From: Capsicum annuum | Taxonomy: Eukaryota > Streptophyta > Magnoliopsida > Solanales > Solanaceae | DNA: 64,000 nt | NCBI RefSeq assembly: GCF_002878395.1 | Contig: NC_061120.1 | Coordinates: 112,442,993-112,506,992 of the forward strand | Direction: 5' to 3' | Shown here: positions 1 to 11,259 of the stretch, in pieces | How the letters are laid out: each line of letters opens with the position of its first letter | Position numbering within the stretch: position 1 is the stretch's first letter | Position numbers and translations under genes: made by a program | The notes under the pieces: generated by a model | The model's input: the letters and a program-made list of their open reading frames with translations, nothing else | Database searches by the model: none | What the model was told of the DNA's origin: nothing

Positions 1-2050
1 AGAAACCAGAGATAATTCTGAACTACTTTGCACCCATAGTTTATCTTCTACTGAATCAACTAGGCAGACACCCAGTCAGGCAAGCTGATGAAATTATTGA
101 GCTAACTTCTTCTTACTATCCTTCACATGAACAACAATACCCATAGACATCCTACTTAAAGCATCAAACACTACATTAGCTTTACTCGGATGATACAGGA
201 TGCTTATGTTATAGTCCTTCAACAACTCCAACCACCTTTTCTGATGGAGATTTAGGTTTTTATGAGAGAATACATACTACAGGCTCTTATGGTTAGTGAG
301 CATATTAACGTGCACACCATACAAGTAATTCCTCTAAATCTTTAAGGCAAATACTACCACTTCTAACTCAATATCATAAGTGGGATAGTTCTTTTCATGG
401 GGTTTGAGTTGTCTAGAGGAGTAGGCTACGACCTTACCTCTCTACATCCAAACATACCCCAAACCAACTCTGGAAGCATCATAATACACAACAAATCCAT
501 CTAAACCATCTGGTAGAGTCAAAAATATGGCTGTAGAGATTCGAGTCTTCAACTCATGGAAACTCTTCTCACAAGAATCTGACCACTAAAATTTGACCTT
601 CTTCTAAGTCAATCTGTACATAGAGGATGCAATAGATAAAAACCCATTAACAAACCATCAGTAATAACTAGCCAAACCCAAGAAACCTTTGATATTTGAT
701 GGAGAGATAGGTCTGGTCCATTTTCTCACTTTTTCGATCTTTTGGAGATCAACTCTAATGCCATCACCAGAAATGACATGGCTGAGGAAAGCTACTGACC
801 TTAGCCATAATTTGACCTTACTAAATTTGGCAAATTATTGATAGTTTTTGAGAGTCTGTAATAATATTCTAAGATGGTTTGCATAATCATGCTCACTACA
901 GAAGTAGACAAGAAAGTCATCTATGAAGACTATGATGAACAGGTCCAAGTATTGCTTGAACACACAGTTCATAAAGTCCATGAAGGCTGCTGGGGCATTG
1001 GTAAGACCAAATAACATGACTAAGAATTTGAAGTAACCATACTGAGTTCTGAAAGATGGCTTTGTAATATCACATTCTCTGACTCTGAGCTGATGATAGC
1101 TCGATCTGAGGTCTATCATAGAAAAGTATATGGCACCCTGAAGCTGGTCAAACAAGTTATTAATTCTGGGAAGTGGATACTTTTTCTTGATGATAACTTT
1201 ATTTAGATGATGGTAGTCTATACACATTCAGCGAGAATCATCTTTCTTATGCACGAACAGAACTGGTGCACCCCACAGGGACATACTGGGTCTGATGAAT
1301 CTCTTATCTAGGAGATCTTTCAACTGTTATTTTAATTCTTTGATCCTTTTAATTTTTTGAGCTCTGTTGTAACCATTCAATATGGCAGAATAAATATGGG
1401 CTAAGTGTCTGGAAGAAGGTTTATTCCAATGTTGATTTCCCTTTTGGGAGAAACTCTGGGAAGATCTTTAGGAAACATTTCTAGGAATTCACATTCTACT
1501 GACACTGACTTAAGAGTAGAGGTTTCTGATCTAGAGTCCTGGACTGAAATGAGATGGTAAACATATCCCTTAGATATCATTTTCCTTGCCCTAAGGTAGG
1601 AAATAAGTTGACCTCTAAGTGCGGGAGTACTGCCCCTCCACTCTAGGACAAGCTCATTTAAAAATTGAAACTGCACAATTTTATTTCTACAGTCCACTGA
1701 GGATAGCAGGAATGAAGCCAACCTATGCTGAGAATAAAATCAAAATTGGTAATCTCTAATTTGGCTAAGTTTGCTGAAGTGACTTTCTGAAATACCATAA
1801 TCGGACAGTTCCTGTATACCCACCGAGCTATGATATATTTACCCACAGGGGTAGAGACTGAGAAAGGCTCTACTAGGATCTCGAGACTGACTCCAAAAGT
1901 CAACTACTATATATGGAGTTACAAAGGATAAAGAAACTCCTGGATCTAGTAAATCAAAAATATGTAAATAATAAACTTGTAACGTATAAATGACCACATC
2001 AGAAGAACTTTCTTGATCCTGTCGAGACTAAAGGGCATAGATTTTATTTA
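1..2050 (-). pseudogene. Element A pol: protease, reverse transcriptase, RNase H (partial)
   Basis: Broken polyprotein. The protease tail (about 1650-1900) keeps the 'GWLHSCY' patch typical of this lineage. A linker leads to the segment containing 'FPKDLPRV' (1420-1480). The best-preserved part is reverse transcriptase at 835-1227 (130 residues open), with '[10 protein letters not shown]', '[11 protein letters not shown]' and the catalytic box FIDDFLVY, both aspartates kept. RNase H sequence follows at 1-800 with stops. The ORF is split by frameshifts at about 1230-1400 and by stops elsewhere. It copies element RNA into DNA in living relatives; here it is dead. Integrase lies outside the window. 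Confidence 0.9.
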
Positions 2051-2150
2051 GGCATTGCCCACTGGTAGCATTAAAAGTGGAACCCTGCTGATTCGGGCCA
2101 TCAGACTGAGCTGAGGGACGGTTATGCTAATCTTGGGAACATAACTTGGC

Positions 2151-2192
2151 ACAATCTCTGACTCTATGACCTGGCTTGACATACCCAAAACA
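2151..2192 (-). other. Element A Gag zinc knuckle, second Cys lost
   Basis: In reverse frame this stretch reads CFGYVKPGHRVRDC, a CCHC zinc knuckle (C-x2-C-x4-H-x4-C) in which the second cysteine is tyrosine. TGT to TAT fits a single G-to-A change. The motif binds nucleic acid in intact Gag. Confidence 0.8.
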
Positions 2193-2249
2193 CATATCAC
2201 TGCTAGCCTTGTAGATACCCTGGTGGTTTCAGCCATATTTCAGGCAAAG

Positions 2250-3191
2250 AGAATTGGTTCGGGCATTACTGACACTACCCTGAGGCTTAGGGCCTGGTGC
2301 CTAGTCTCTGTTGCAATCTCTGAATTTTGGCACTGGAGTACTTGATGAGGACGAAGTTAGAATTGAGAATTTAGGGCGGAACTGAGAATGATTCCCACCC
2401 TCTGACTTAGGCTGAGCATAGTTAAAATTGCATGTTCTCACTCTCTTATTCTCTCTCTTTTTCTCTCTATTCTTAGCCTCCTCTATCTACTGAGCATGGA
2501 CCATGAGCCAGGATATGTCCATCTCCTTAATCAACATTGCGGTCCTACACTCCTTGACCACACTATTAGACACGCCAGAAACAAACTTACTCATCTTAGA
2601 CCTACTATCTGCTACCACATGAGGAGCGTATCTAGCAAATTAATTAAACTTAAGAGAATACTATTTCACTTTCATATTGCGCTGCTTCAAGTTAATAAAT
2701 TCTAGAACCTTCGCTTCCCTCAAATCCAACCTGAAGAACCTATCTAGAAAATCAGTGGTAAACTCCTCCCACTCTATGCACCCTACATCTGTGTCCCTTT
2801 CTGCTTTCCACTATTTGAACCATGAGTGAGCTACATCCTACAATTGATATGCAGATAACTCAACATTCTCACTAGCTGTTACCCCTATAGTACCAGTAAC
2901 TTTTTACACCTGATCAAGAAATTCTTATAGGTCCTCATTTGACTTTGACCTGGTAAAAGATGGACGGTTTATTTGGATAAAGTCCCAAATCCTAGCTGCA
3001 ACAGTATTGGCCACTGGGTTGGCTGGAACGACAGCTGGGCATTCATTTTGGGCTTCCATAGAATGAGCTCTCATGGTGAAATCTACTCTAAATTCAGCGT
3101 GGGAGATATGTTCATCCAGGGGATCTGCCTGAACGGGATGAGGTGCTGACTAATTTCTAATTATACTTTTGTTAGTCTTTTTTGGAGGCAT
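2250..3191 (-). pseudogene. Element A gag (capsid) remnant
   Basis: Degenerate Gag of a Ty3/gypsy element, the structural protein that packages element RNA. Reading starts at the ATG complementary to 3189-3191 with a Met-Pro-Pro-Lys-Lys start, 225 bases inside the 5' LTR, the same spacing as in element B. The central capsid segment (about 2480-2790 in reverse) still reads as the gypsy gag domain, with a recognisable segment on lysine/arginine spacing and a conserved 'KEMDIS' patch, but several in-frame stops interrupt it. A zinc knuckle follows at 2151-2192. No product is expected. The call rests on my translation of several frames, so exact ends are approximate. Confidence 0.8.
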
Positions 3192-3398
3192 ATCATGTAA
3201 ACAAAAAGGAGAGAATGGATTAGACGAAGAGTTTAACTTAATATCATGCTCACTCGAATGATATGAATACTGAAAGAAGGGAAACTTTCCCTGAAACATC
3301 TAATAGTCTCTTGTCCATAAGTGTGGCGTGCTACACGCCCATGCCCAAGACTCTACTAGATGAGGCTTTCAGACTTTCTAGGACTCTGTTGAACCTTA

Positions 3399-3411
3399 GG
3401 CTCTGATACCA
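3399..3411 (-). other. Primer binding site of element A
   Basis: The minus strand reads TGGTATCAGAGCC, matching the 3' end of plant initiator tRNA-Met, and sits 4 bases inside the 5' LTR edge at 3416. This fixes both orientation and LTR boundary. Confidence 0.9.
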
Positions 3412-3415
3412 AGTT

Positions 3416-5872
3416 TGTAATGTCCCGAGTCTATATCTTAGATGCTACACAGTGCTCATAATCCCGAGGGACCATAAGCTAACTCAAGACTGATGCCTAC
3501 TGCAATAACCAAATAGTAATACTGTAATTATGTATAAATTAGGGAAAAATCTGCCATAAGGTTAAAATCTGAAATAAATACTGAGTATGGTACATCATTA
3601 CCAAAACTAAACATCTGTCAATAAATACTCTATGTCTGAAAAGCCTCTACTGTCTGAATAAGGAGTTGATGGGACAAGTCCCCAAATAACTCCAACTACT
3701 AAAATAAACTAAGTACTAAAATACTAGAATAATAAATCAGTCCTTAAACAAGGAGGACTCACTACTAGTCCTCTACTGATGGGTCGGGCTGCTAACTATG
3801 ATCGGGAGCCCTTGCATCTGAACCTGTGATATAAGACATCATAGCATAAAAGAAAAGTATGCGTCAGTACTTTGAATGTATGAGCATGCTAAGTGAGGTA
3901 GGCTGAGATGTATGGGTTCATATGCATGAACAATATTAACTGAATAACATAAGTTTAACTGAATAAGATTACATGTATGAATACATAAGTTGTAACTGAG
4001 GTAATGATAACACTGGATACTGAGTTCTGAATTACTGATTTACTAATTTTTGAATCTATTGATACTGTATAACTAATAGATGAATGATTGTATCTGAAAG
4101 TCCTGATTCTATTGAATTGTATTGAGTTCCGTACTAAATTGAGTGACTGTATCTTAATATCCTAATTTTTGTAGAATTAAAGTGAGTTCTATCTTAAAAA
4201 CTGAAACTGAGACTATGGGAGGTAATTATCTAACCGACATTCCCTTTTTTGAATAGATTGGGGTCCAACCTGTAAACCCAGTTAGAAGGGTGTAAGTATC
4301 ATGCCATGGGTATAGACAAGCTGAGTCACCCTGATCTAGAAAGTGATATGAATGAGAACGGTGGTACCCTAAACTAGAAGGTAGGACAACTCATCAACCC
4401 TCAACTAGCAGGTTGATGTCTCAACCTATATTGTCTACGTAGTTCTAGAACACAAAGACTGATTCAAAGGATCATACCCTCTGCTGGCAGGTGAATCCCC
4501 ATCCTTGGATTCACTCAGTGTTGAATTCTACTCCTAACTGAATAAACACTAGACTAAATTCTAAACTATGCTAGGATGGACTAATCTATTACTGATTCAT
4601 ACTGTCTAACTAAACTAAACTGAGTTTGCTGGGTTCTTAACTGATTTCTAACTAAGTTCTGCACTGATACTAAACTACTTATTATAATATGACTGATACA
4701 ATTCTGTAACTGACATTGGCTCTAGATATACAACTAAATAGTTGGGTATTAAATACCTCTAGAACTCGATAGCATGAAAAGTAAATCACGGCAAGACTTT
4801 AGTAGCATAATGGTACTAGCTTGCTGATAATACATTCACTTAAACATTTTTGTCAAACACTTTATATAAATGATCTTGTGCATGATTGAAATCACACAAT
4901 AACATGTTCTGCTTGGACTAGTCAAATCCTATAAGCATTTTGACAAACACTTGGGGAGCATGGGTATTTTAAATATCAATAAACATGTTGTAATATCATG
5001 GATTCTACATTCAACTTACAAATTCAAGAGTTCAAGATGTAGTTCACAATACTCAATTCATAATTAACTAGTTTGCGTGAAATTTGGGACAAATCATGGA
5101 ATTAGATCACCATTAACATCATAATCTTTAATATATTCCGGATCCAACATGAAATCCATGAAAACAATTAACTTGTATTTTAAAAGACTTTCTTGAACAC
5201 CAAGGTTGGAAGGAAACCCTTGGATGAACACATCACATACCTTGGTATTCAAATTTGCGAAGAATGATGGAGTGTTCTTGAGGGATGAATCTTGAATTGG
5301 AGATCTTAGGGTTTGCTTCTTGAGAAATTTTGATAAAGATGAATGGATTTTGCCTCTAAAGGGACTTAATCTCTTGTTTTGGGGCTGACATAAGTTGGGA
5401 AAAGACCCAGTTACCCTAGAGGACACAACTTTATAATGACTGAAAATTGATTTAGCGACGTGAAGACCGACGCGCTGCGTCGTAGGCATCGATGCGATAG
5501 CCAATGCACTGCGTCGAGTCTGCTCAGTTCACTGGAATTTGCACTGGGAGCTGGGAAAAAATACTCATCGAAGTGATGGGAGACGCAGTGCATCGACATC
5601 GCATCGATCCACTGGTTTGAGATTTCAAATGTGTTTCAAATGAAGTCTGAAATATCTGAAATTTGTCCGAGAACACCCACTGACATTCCTTATCATTAAT
5701 TAACCTAAAATATGATATTTAAAGGTCATAAGGGTCGTGAAAAAACTATCGCCAACTTACGAAGGCTAAAATAACTCTAAGTATGTACACTTAGCTGAAT
5801 TTTTCTAAGTCTCGGACCCATTACTAGCTTTTACAGGACTAAATCAAGCTTGTGATTTTGCAGGGTCTTACA
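3416..5872 (-). repeat. 5' LTR of element A (2457 bp)
   Basis: Plus-strand ends are TGTAATGTCCCGAG at 3416 and GGGTCTTACA at 5872, so on the element's own strand it runs TG to CA. The left edge is set by the primer site and the right edge by the jump into element B's LTR. Length and internal order match element B's LTR (2467 bp). The body is rich in short imperfect repeats of the form 'actga/ctgagtt', and near 4080-4200 there is a degenerate duplication of about 60 bp also seen in B. The ORFs inside it (5094-5599) are not genes. Confidence 0.93.
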
Positions 5873-5877
5873 GAAAA
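5873..5877. other. Likely target-site copy GAAAA at the A/B junction
   Basis: The first five bases after A's LTR. In B's intact LTR the matching context is 'gctgggaaaaacatttatc' near 13410, so A appears to have cut between GG and GAAAA. The partner copy is off the left edge. Confidence 0.7.
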
Positions 5878-6184
5878 ATATTTATCAATGCGATAGGCTA
5901 TGTAGCACATCGAGATCGCATTGATCCACTGGTTTGGACTTCTTAACGTGATTCAAACAATGTTCAAAAAATCCAAAACTTGTTTGAGAACACCTACTGA
6001 CATACCTGATCATGAATCAGCCTAAAAACTGACATTTAAGGTCTTCAGGGTCAGGAAATAAGATCACCAACTTATAAGGCTAAAAATAATTCTAAGTGTA
6101 AACACTTAGCTGAAATTTGTAAATATGGATCCCTTATCATGCTCTAAGGACTAAGTTAAGCTTAGAATTTTGCGGGGTCTTATA
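5873..6184 (-). repeat. Element B 3' LTR fragment (U3 start)
   Basis: Aligns with the last 310 or so bases of B's own 5' LTR (about 13413-13726), from 'gaaaaatatttatcaatg' to 'ggggtctta'. The terminal dinucleotide is decayed: the plus strand ends CTTATA where the other copies end CTTACA. It is closer to B's 5' LTR than to A's LTR. Confidence 0.88.
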
Positions 6185-6198
6185 ATATCTCCCCTTGG
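6185..6198 (-). other. Polypurine tract of element B
   Basis: The minus strand reads CCAAGGGGAGATAT directly before the LTR start, the expected purine-rich primer site for second-strand synthesis. Confidence 0.75.
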
Positions 6199-6489
6199 GA
6201 ACATTCATCCTTGAATGAGATTGACTAAGTGAGAATACTGATAGACTGAACTTTCTTACTTAGCATGTATAACTGAAGCATGATTTCATGACTGAAACTA
6301 CTGATACCTTAAATCTTCATACTGAACATACATGACTAAAACATGACTTAATTCTGAGGACATGAAATATGACTGAGCTGTTTCATGAGGGTATGCATGA
6401 TATGAGAATGCTATGCAACTGAACTGATATCTAACTCACACAGGAAATCTAAATATGGAACTGAGTAAATTCAAGGAAAAACTGTTACC

Positions 6490-9400
6490 TTAAGCTGAAT
6501 CTGAGTTTGCAGAGAAGAGGTGCGGATACTTGGTCCGTATATCTGCTTCTTCTTTCCAAGTAGCCCTCAATAGACTAATTTTTCCAAAGAACTTTGACTA
6601 GAGGGACTTCTTTATTCCCCATTCTGCGAATCCAATGATCAAGGATTTCGACTGAATCTCTTCATAAGAGAGGCTATTCTAAACATCTATGCCATCTAGA
6701 GGGACTATGACAACTGGGTAACTTATGCATTTCTTTAGAAAGGAGACATAAAACACTTGATGGACTGAAGCTTAATATGAAGGCAACTTAAACTCGAAAG
6801 CTAGCTTTTCAAAATGACTGAGAATTTAGTAAGGACCGACATACCGGGGACTGAGCTTCCCCTTCTTCCCAAACTCTTCACCCTTTTCATAGGGGAGATT
6901 TTCAAATACAAAAAATCCCTAATCTTAAACTCGAGATCCTTCCTTTGCACATAAGTGTACGATTTCTGCTAGCTCTGAGCTCTCTTAAGCCTTTTCCTGA
7001 TCAACTGAACTTTTTCTAAGGTATCAAATACCAAGTCAGTCCCTACCACTACAGCCTCACAAACTTCAAACTAACCAATCGAAGATATACATCTCCTCCC
7101 ATAAAGCATCTCAAATAAAGCCATTTGAATGCTAGAATGGTAAATATTATTATATGCAAACTCAATCAAAAGAAAGTGGTCATCCCAACTACCCTTAAAG
7201 TCAGTGACACACGCCCTTAACATATCTTCCAAAGTCTGAATGGTCCTTTCTGCTTGACCATCTGTTTGAGGGTGGAAGGCTATACTAAGGTGATTTGGGT
7301 ACCTAGAACCTTTTGGAAGGCTTTCCAGAAATGAGAGGTGAACTGCGTACCTCTATCTGAGATGATGGATAATGGGACTCTGTGTAATCTGACCAACTCT
7401 CTAACATAGATCTTCGCATAATCCTTGACTGAATAGGAAGTATGAAGTGGTAAGAAATGAGCTAATTTGGTCATCCTATCACAAAGACCCAAACTGAATT
7501 ATGCTGACGACGAGTGCGGGGCAAACTCATCACAAAATCCATATTCACCTTCTCCCACTTCTAAGTGGGACTACAGAACTTCTACATAAACCCAGTAGGC
7601 TTCTGATGCTCGATCTTAAACTGCTAACATGTTGAGCACTTAGCTATAAACTCTACAATATCTCTCTTTATCCCACTCCACCAAAAAAACTCCCACAAGT
7701 TGTGATACATCTTTGTGGCCCCTGGATGAATTGAGTAGTGCACACCATGTGCTTCTGCAAGAATCCGCTGCCTTAAGTCATCTAAACCTGGCACATGTAG
7801 TTGAACCTGGCAACGCAACACACTATCTCCCCCTTGGGAGAAAACCTCTACTTTCTGCTCTCTAACTTCCTCTTTTAACTTAGCTAAACTGGGATCTCTG
7901 CCCTACTTCTTCTTCACTTTTGAAACTAGAGATAATTCTAAACTGTTCTGAACCCACACACTACCTTCTGCTAAATCGAATAAGTGGACACCTAGTTGGG
8001 CAAGCTAATAGACTTCCTAAAATAACTTATTCTAACCATTATCCACGTGAGAAACAATACCCACAGACATCCTATTGAAGGCATCCACCACTATATTGGC
8101 CTTGCCTAGATGATAAAGAACACTTATGTCTTAGTCTTTCAACAACTCTAACCACCTCCTCTGACGCAGATTTAGGTCTTTCTAAGAGAACACATACTGT
8201 AGACTCTTATGGTCTATGGACACATCAACATGCACCCAATAGAAGTAGTACCTCTAAAATTTTAAGGTAAATACTACAGCTGCTAGCTTAAGATCATGAG
8301 TTGGGTAGTTCTTTTTATGGGGTTTAAGCTATCTAGAAGCATAGGCTACAACCTTACCTCTCTGCATCAAAACATACCCCAAACCTATTCTGGAAGCATC
8401 ACAATATACCACAAACCCATCTGAACCATCAGGTAGAGTCAAAACTGGAGCTATAGTGAGTCAAGTCTTCATCCCCAGAAAACTATTTTCATAAGAATCT
8501 GACCACTGGAATTTGAATTTCTTCTGAGTCAATCAGGACATAGGGGATGCAATAGACAAAAATCCCTTAACAAACCATCGGTAATAGCCTACCAAGCCTA
8601 AGAAACTCCAGATAGCTAATGAAGAGATAGGTTTGGGCTAGTTTCACACTATTTTGGTCTTTTGAGGATCAACTCTAATGCTATCATCGGAAATGATATG
8701 ACCAAGGAAAGCTACTAACCTTAGCCAAATTTATATTTACTGAATTTGGTGAATAGCTGATTGGCTCGAGGGTCTATAACACTATTCTGAGATAGTTTGC
8801 ATGGTCATGCTCACTACGAGAGTAGACAAGAATGTAATTAATGAAGAGTATGACAAACGTGTCCAAGTAATACTTAAACACACGGTTCATTAAGTCCATA
8901 AAAGCTATTGGGGCATTGGTAAGACCAAATGACATGACTAGGAATTCGAACTGACCATACCAAGTTTTGAAAGATGTCTTCAAAATGTCACATTTTATAA
9001 AGCTGGCACCCTAAAGTTGGTCAAATAAGTCATAATTCTGGGAAGTGGATACTTGTTCTTGATCCTGACTTTATTTAGTTGATGGTAGTTATACACATTC
9101 TAAGAAAACCATCTTTCTTACGCACAAATAGGACTGGTGCACCCCACGGGGATAATTGGGTCTGATGAATCCCTTATCTAGGAGATCCTTCAACTGTTCT
9201 TTTAATTCTCTGAGTTTTGCTTTAGCCATTCTGTATGTCAGGATAGAAATGGATTGAGTATCTGGAACAAGGTCTATTTCGAAGTCAATTTCCTTCTTGG
9301 GAGGAACTCTGGGAAGATCTTTAGAAAACACATCTGGGAATTCACATGCTACTCACACTAATTAAAGATTAGGGGTCTCTTAACTATAGTATTGAAGTTG

Positions 9401-9990
9401 AATAAAATGATAGAAACATCTCTTAGATATCATTTTTCTCACCCTAAGGTACGAAACAAGCTGACCCCTAAGTGCTGAAGTACTACCCCTTCACTATAGG
9501 ACAAGTTCTTTTGGAAACTAAAATTGAACAATTCTATTTCTACAGACAACTAAAGCATAGAATGAATAAAGCCAATCTATCTTGAGAAAGACATCAACAT
9601 CTATCATCTCTAGCTCTACTAAATCTACTGAAGTAACTTTGTGAGATACCATAACCGAACAGTTCCTATATACCCTCCAAGCTATGATAGATTACCTACT
9701 GGGGTAGAAAATGAGAAATATTCTGCTAGAATTTCAGGACTGACTCTGAAGTCAATGGGTATATAAGGAGTTATAATGGATAAAAAAGCTCCTGGATCTA
9801 ACAAAGCATAAACATGTAAATGATAAACTTCTAATGTACCAGTGACAACATCAGGAGAACTTTCCTGTTCCTATTAGGACTGAAGTGCATAGAGTCTATT
9901 TGGGCGCTGCCCACTGGTGGTAGTGGAAATGGTACCCTGCTAGGTCAGGCAATCGAACTGAGCTAGGGGACGATTATGCTAACTCTGAGA
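6490..9990 (-). pseudogene. Element B pol: protease, RT, RNase H, integrase, chromodomain
   Basis: Decayed polyprotein in the usual order. Protease and linker lie at 9300-9900. The RT entry segment is at 9089-9331. The RT palm is at 8774-8983, where the catalytic box reads FINYILVYS, so both aspartates of the YxDD-type box are lost. RNase H covers about 7920-8700. The integrase zinc-binding region is at 7624-7821 (His-x-His spacing, ending CSTC). The integrase core begins in the ORF at 7280-7492, and after a one-base frameshift the part with the third acidic residue (GQAERTIQ, near 7250) continues in another frame to about 7080. The chromodomain (6500-6660) keeps 'SLSYEE' and 'RATW', which puts the element in the chromovirus clade. 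No functional protein is possible. Confidence 0.88.
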
Positions 9991-11035
9991 ACCCACCTGA
10001 ACACTCTTTCGTCCTATGCCCTGGCTTGCAACATCTAAAATACACATCGTTGCCATCTCTGTAAACACCCTGATGGTTTCTTCCATAACTCTGGCGAAGA
10101 GATTTGTTCGGGCACTGCTAATACTATCCTATGTTTTAGGGCCTGATGTTCTATCTCTATTACCGTTTTTGAATTTTGACACTGAAGTAATGGATAAGGA
10201 CGGATCAGGAACTGAAGATTTTAGGTGAAACTAAGAATAATTACCACCCTCTGACTTAGGTTCAGTGAAGTTAAAGCTACCTGTTCTCACTCTCTTATTC
10301 TCCTTCTCTTTCTCTTTATTCTTAGCCTCTTCTATTTACTGAGCATGGACTATGTGCTTGGATATGTCCATATCCTTAATCAACATGGCGGTCCTACACT
10401 CCTTGACCACACTATTAGACACACCCGACATAAACTCACTTATCTTCGATCTGCTATATGCTACCACGTGAGGGGTATATCTGGCTAGCTGAGTAAACTT
10501 AAGTGAATACTATTGCACTTTAATGTTACCCTACTTCATATTAATAAACTCCAAAACCATAGATTTCCTTGACTCAAGTGGGAAGAACCTATCAAGGAAC
10601 GCAGTGGCAAACCCCTCCCATTCTATGGGTCCTTCATTTGTGGCCCTCTCTGTCTTCCACTACTTAAACCATGAGTGAGCCACATCCTGTAACTTATATG
10701 AGTCCAACTCAACACTCTCACTTGTAGTCACCCTCATAATATCTGTAACCTTCTACACCAGATAAATGAACTCCTATGGGTCCTCATCTGACTTACACTT
10801 GGTAAAAGATGGAGGGTTCATTCAGGTGAAGTCCCAAATCCTGGCTACAGCCTATTGGCCACTGGGTTGGATAGAATGGCAGTTGGGCATTCGTTCTAGG
10901 CTACTACTGAATTAGCTAGAGTAGTAAATCCAGCCCTAAATTCTGCATGGGAGACATACTCATCCAGAGGATCTACCTGAACAGATGAGGGGCTGGATGA
11001 TTTCCTGTTCTTCTTCTGTTCTTCTTGGAAGGCAT
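9990..11035 (-). pseudogene. Element B gag remnant
   Basis: Gag reading begins at the ATG complementary to 11033-11035 with Met-Pro-Ser-Lys-Lys, 225 bases inside the LTR as in element A. The capsid segment aligns by eye with A's throughout. The zinc knuckle at 10001-10042 reads YFRCCKPGHRTKEC, with the first cysteine changed to tyrosine; A lost the second. Frameshifts near 10900-11000 put part of the N-terminus into another frame, producing a 64-codon ORF that is not the original start. Confidence 0.82.
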
Positions 11036-11242
11036 GTTCTATAATCAAAAGAAAGAAAAGGATTAGAATAAGAGTGTGACTTGAGGTCATGCTCTCTCAT
11101 ACGATATGAACACTGAAAGAAGGGAAACTTTTCCTAAAAATATCTTATAGCCCCCGAGCTATAAGTGTAGCGCTCTACACACCCATGTACAAGACTCTAC
11201 TAGATGCGACTTTTAAACTTCCTAGAACTCTATTCAATCTTA

Positions 11243-11255
11243 GTCTCTGAGACCA
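11243..11255 (-). other. Primer binding site of element B, mutated
   Basis: The minus strand reads TGGTCTCAGAGAC, two mismatches from element A's tRNA-Met site, at the same distance (4 bases) from the LTR. Confidence 0.82.
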
Positions 11256-11259
11256 AGTT

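Larger units (their letters stand above)
1..5872 (-). mobile_element. Element A: Tekay/Del-like Ty3/gypsy retrotransposon, 5' part
   Basis: This is the 5' half of a chromovirus-type LTR retrotransposon read right to left: 5' LTR (3416-5872), primer site (3399-3411), gag from an ATG at 3191, then protease, reverse transcriptase and RNase H running off the left edge. Base 1 lines up with about position 7922 of element B, so the missing integrase, chromodomain and 3' LTR should lie further left. The right end abuts the remnant of element B's 3' LTR at 5872/5873, showing that A inserted into B. Lineage is by recognition of the protein style and by synteny with B, which keeps a chromodomain. Confidence 0.9.

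Noticed and set aside
5094..5599. Two minus-strand ORFs of 136 and 62 codons
   Set aside because: They lie entirely inside the LTR of element A, have no domain, and have no counterpart in element B's LTR.
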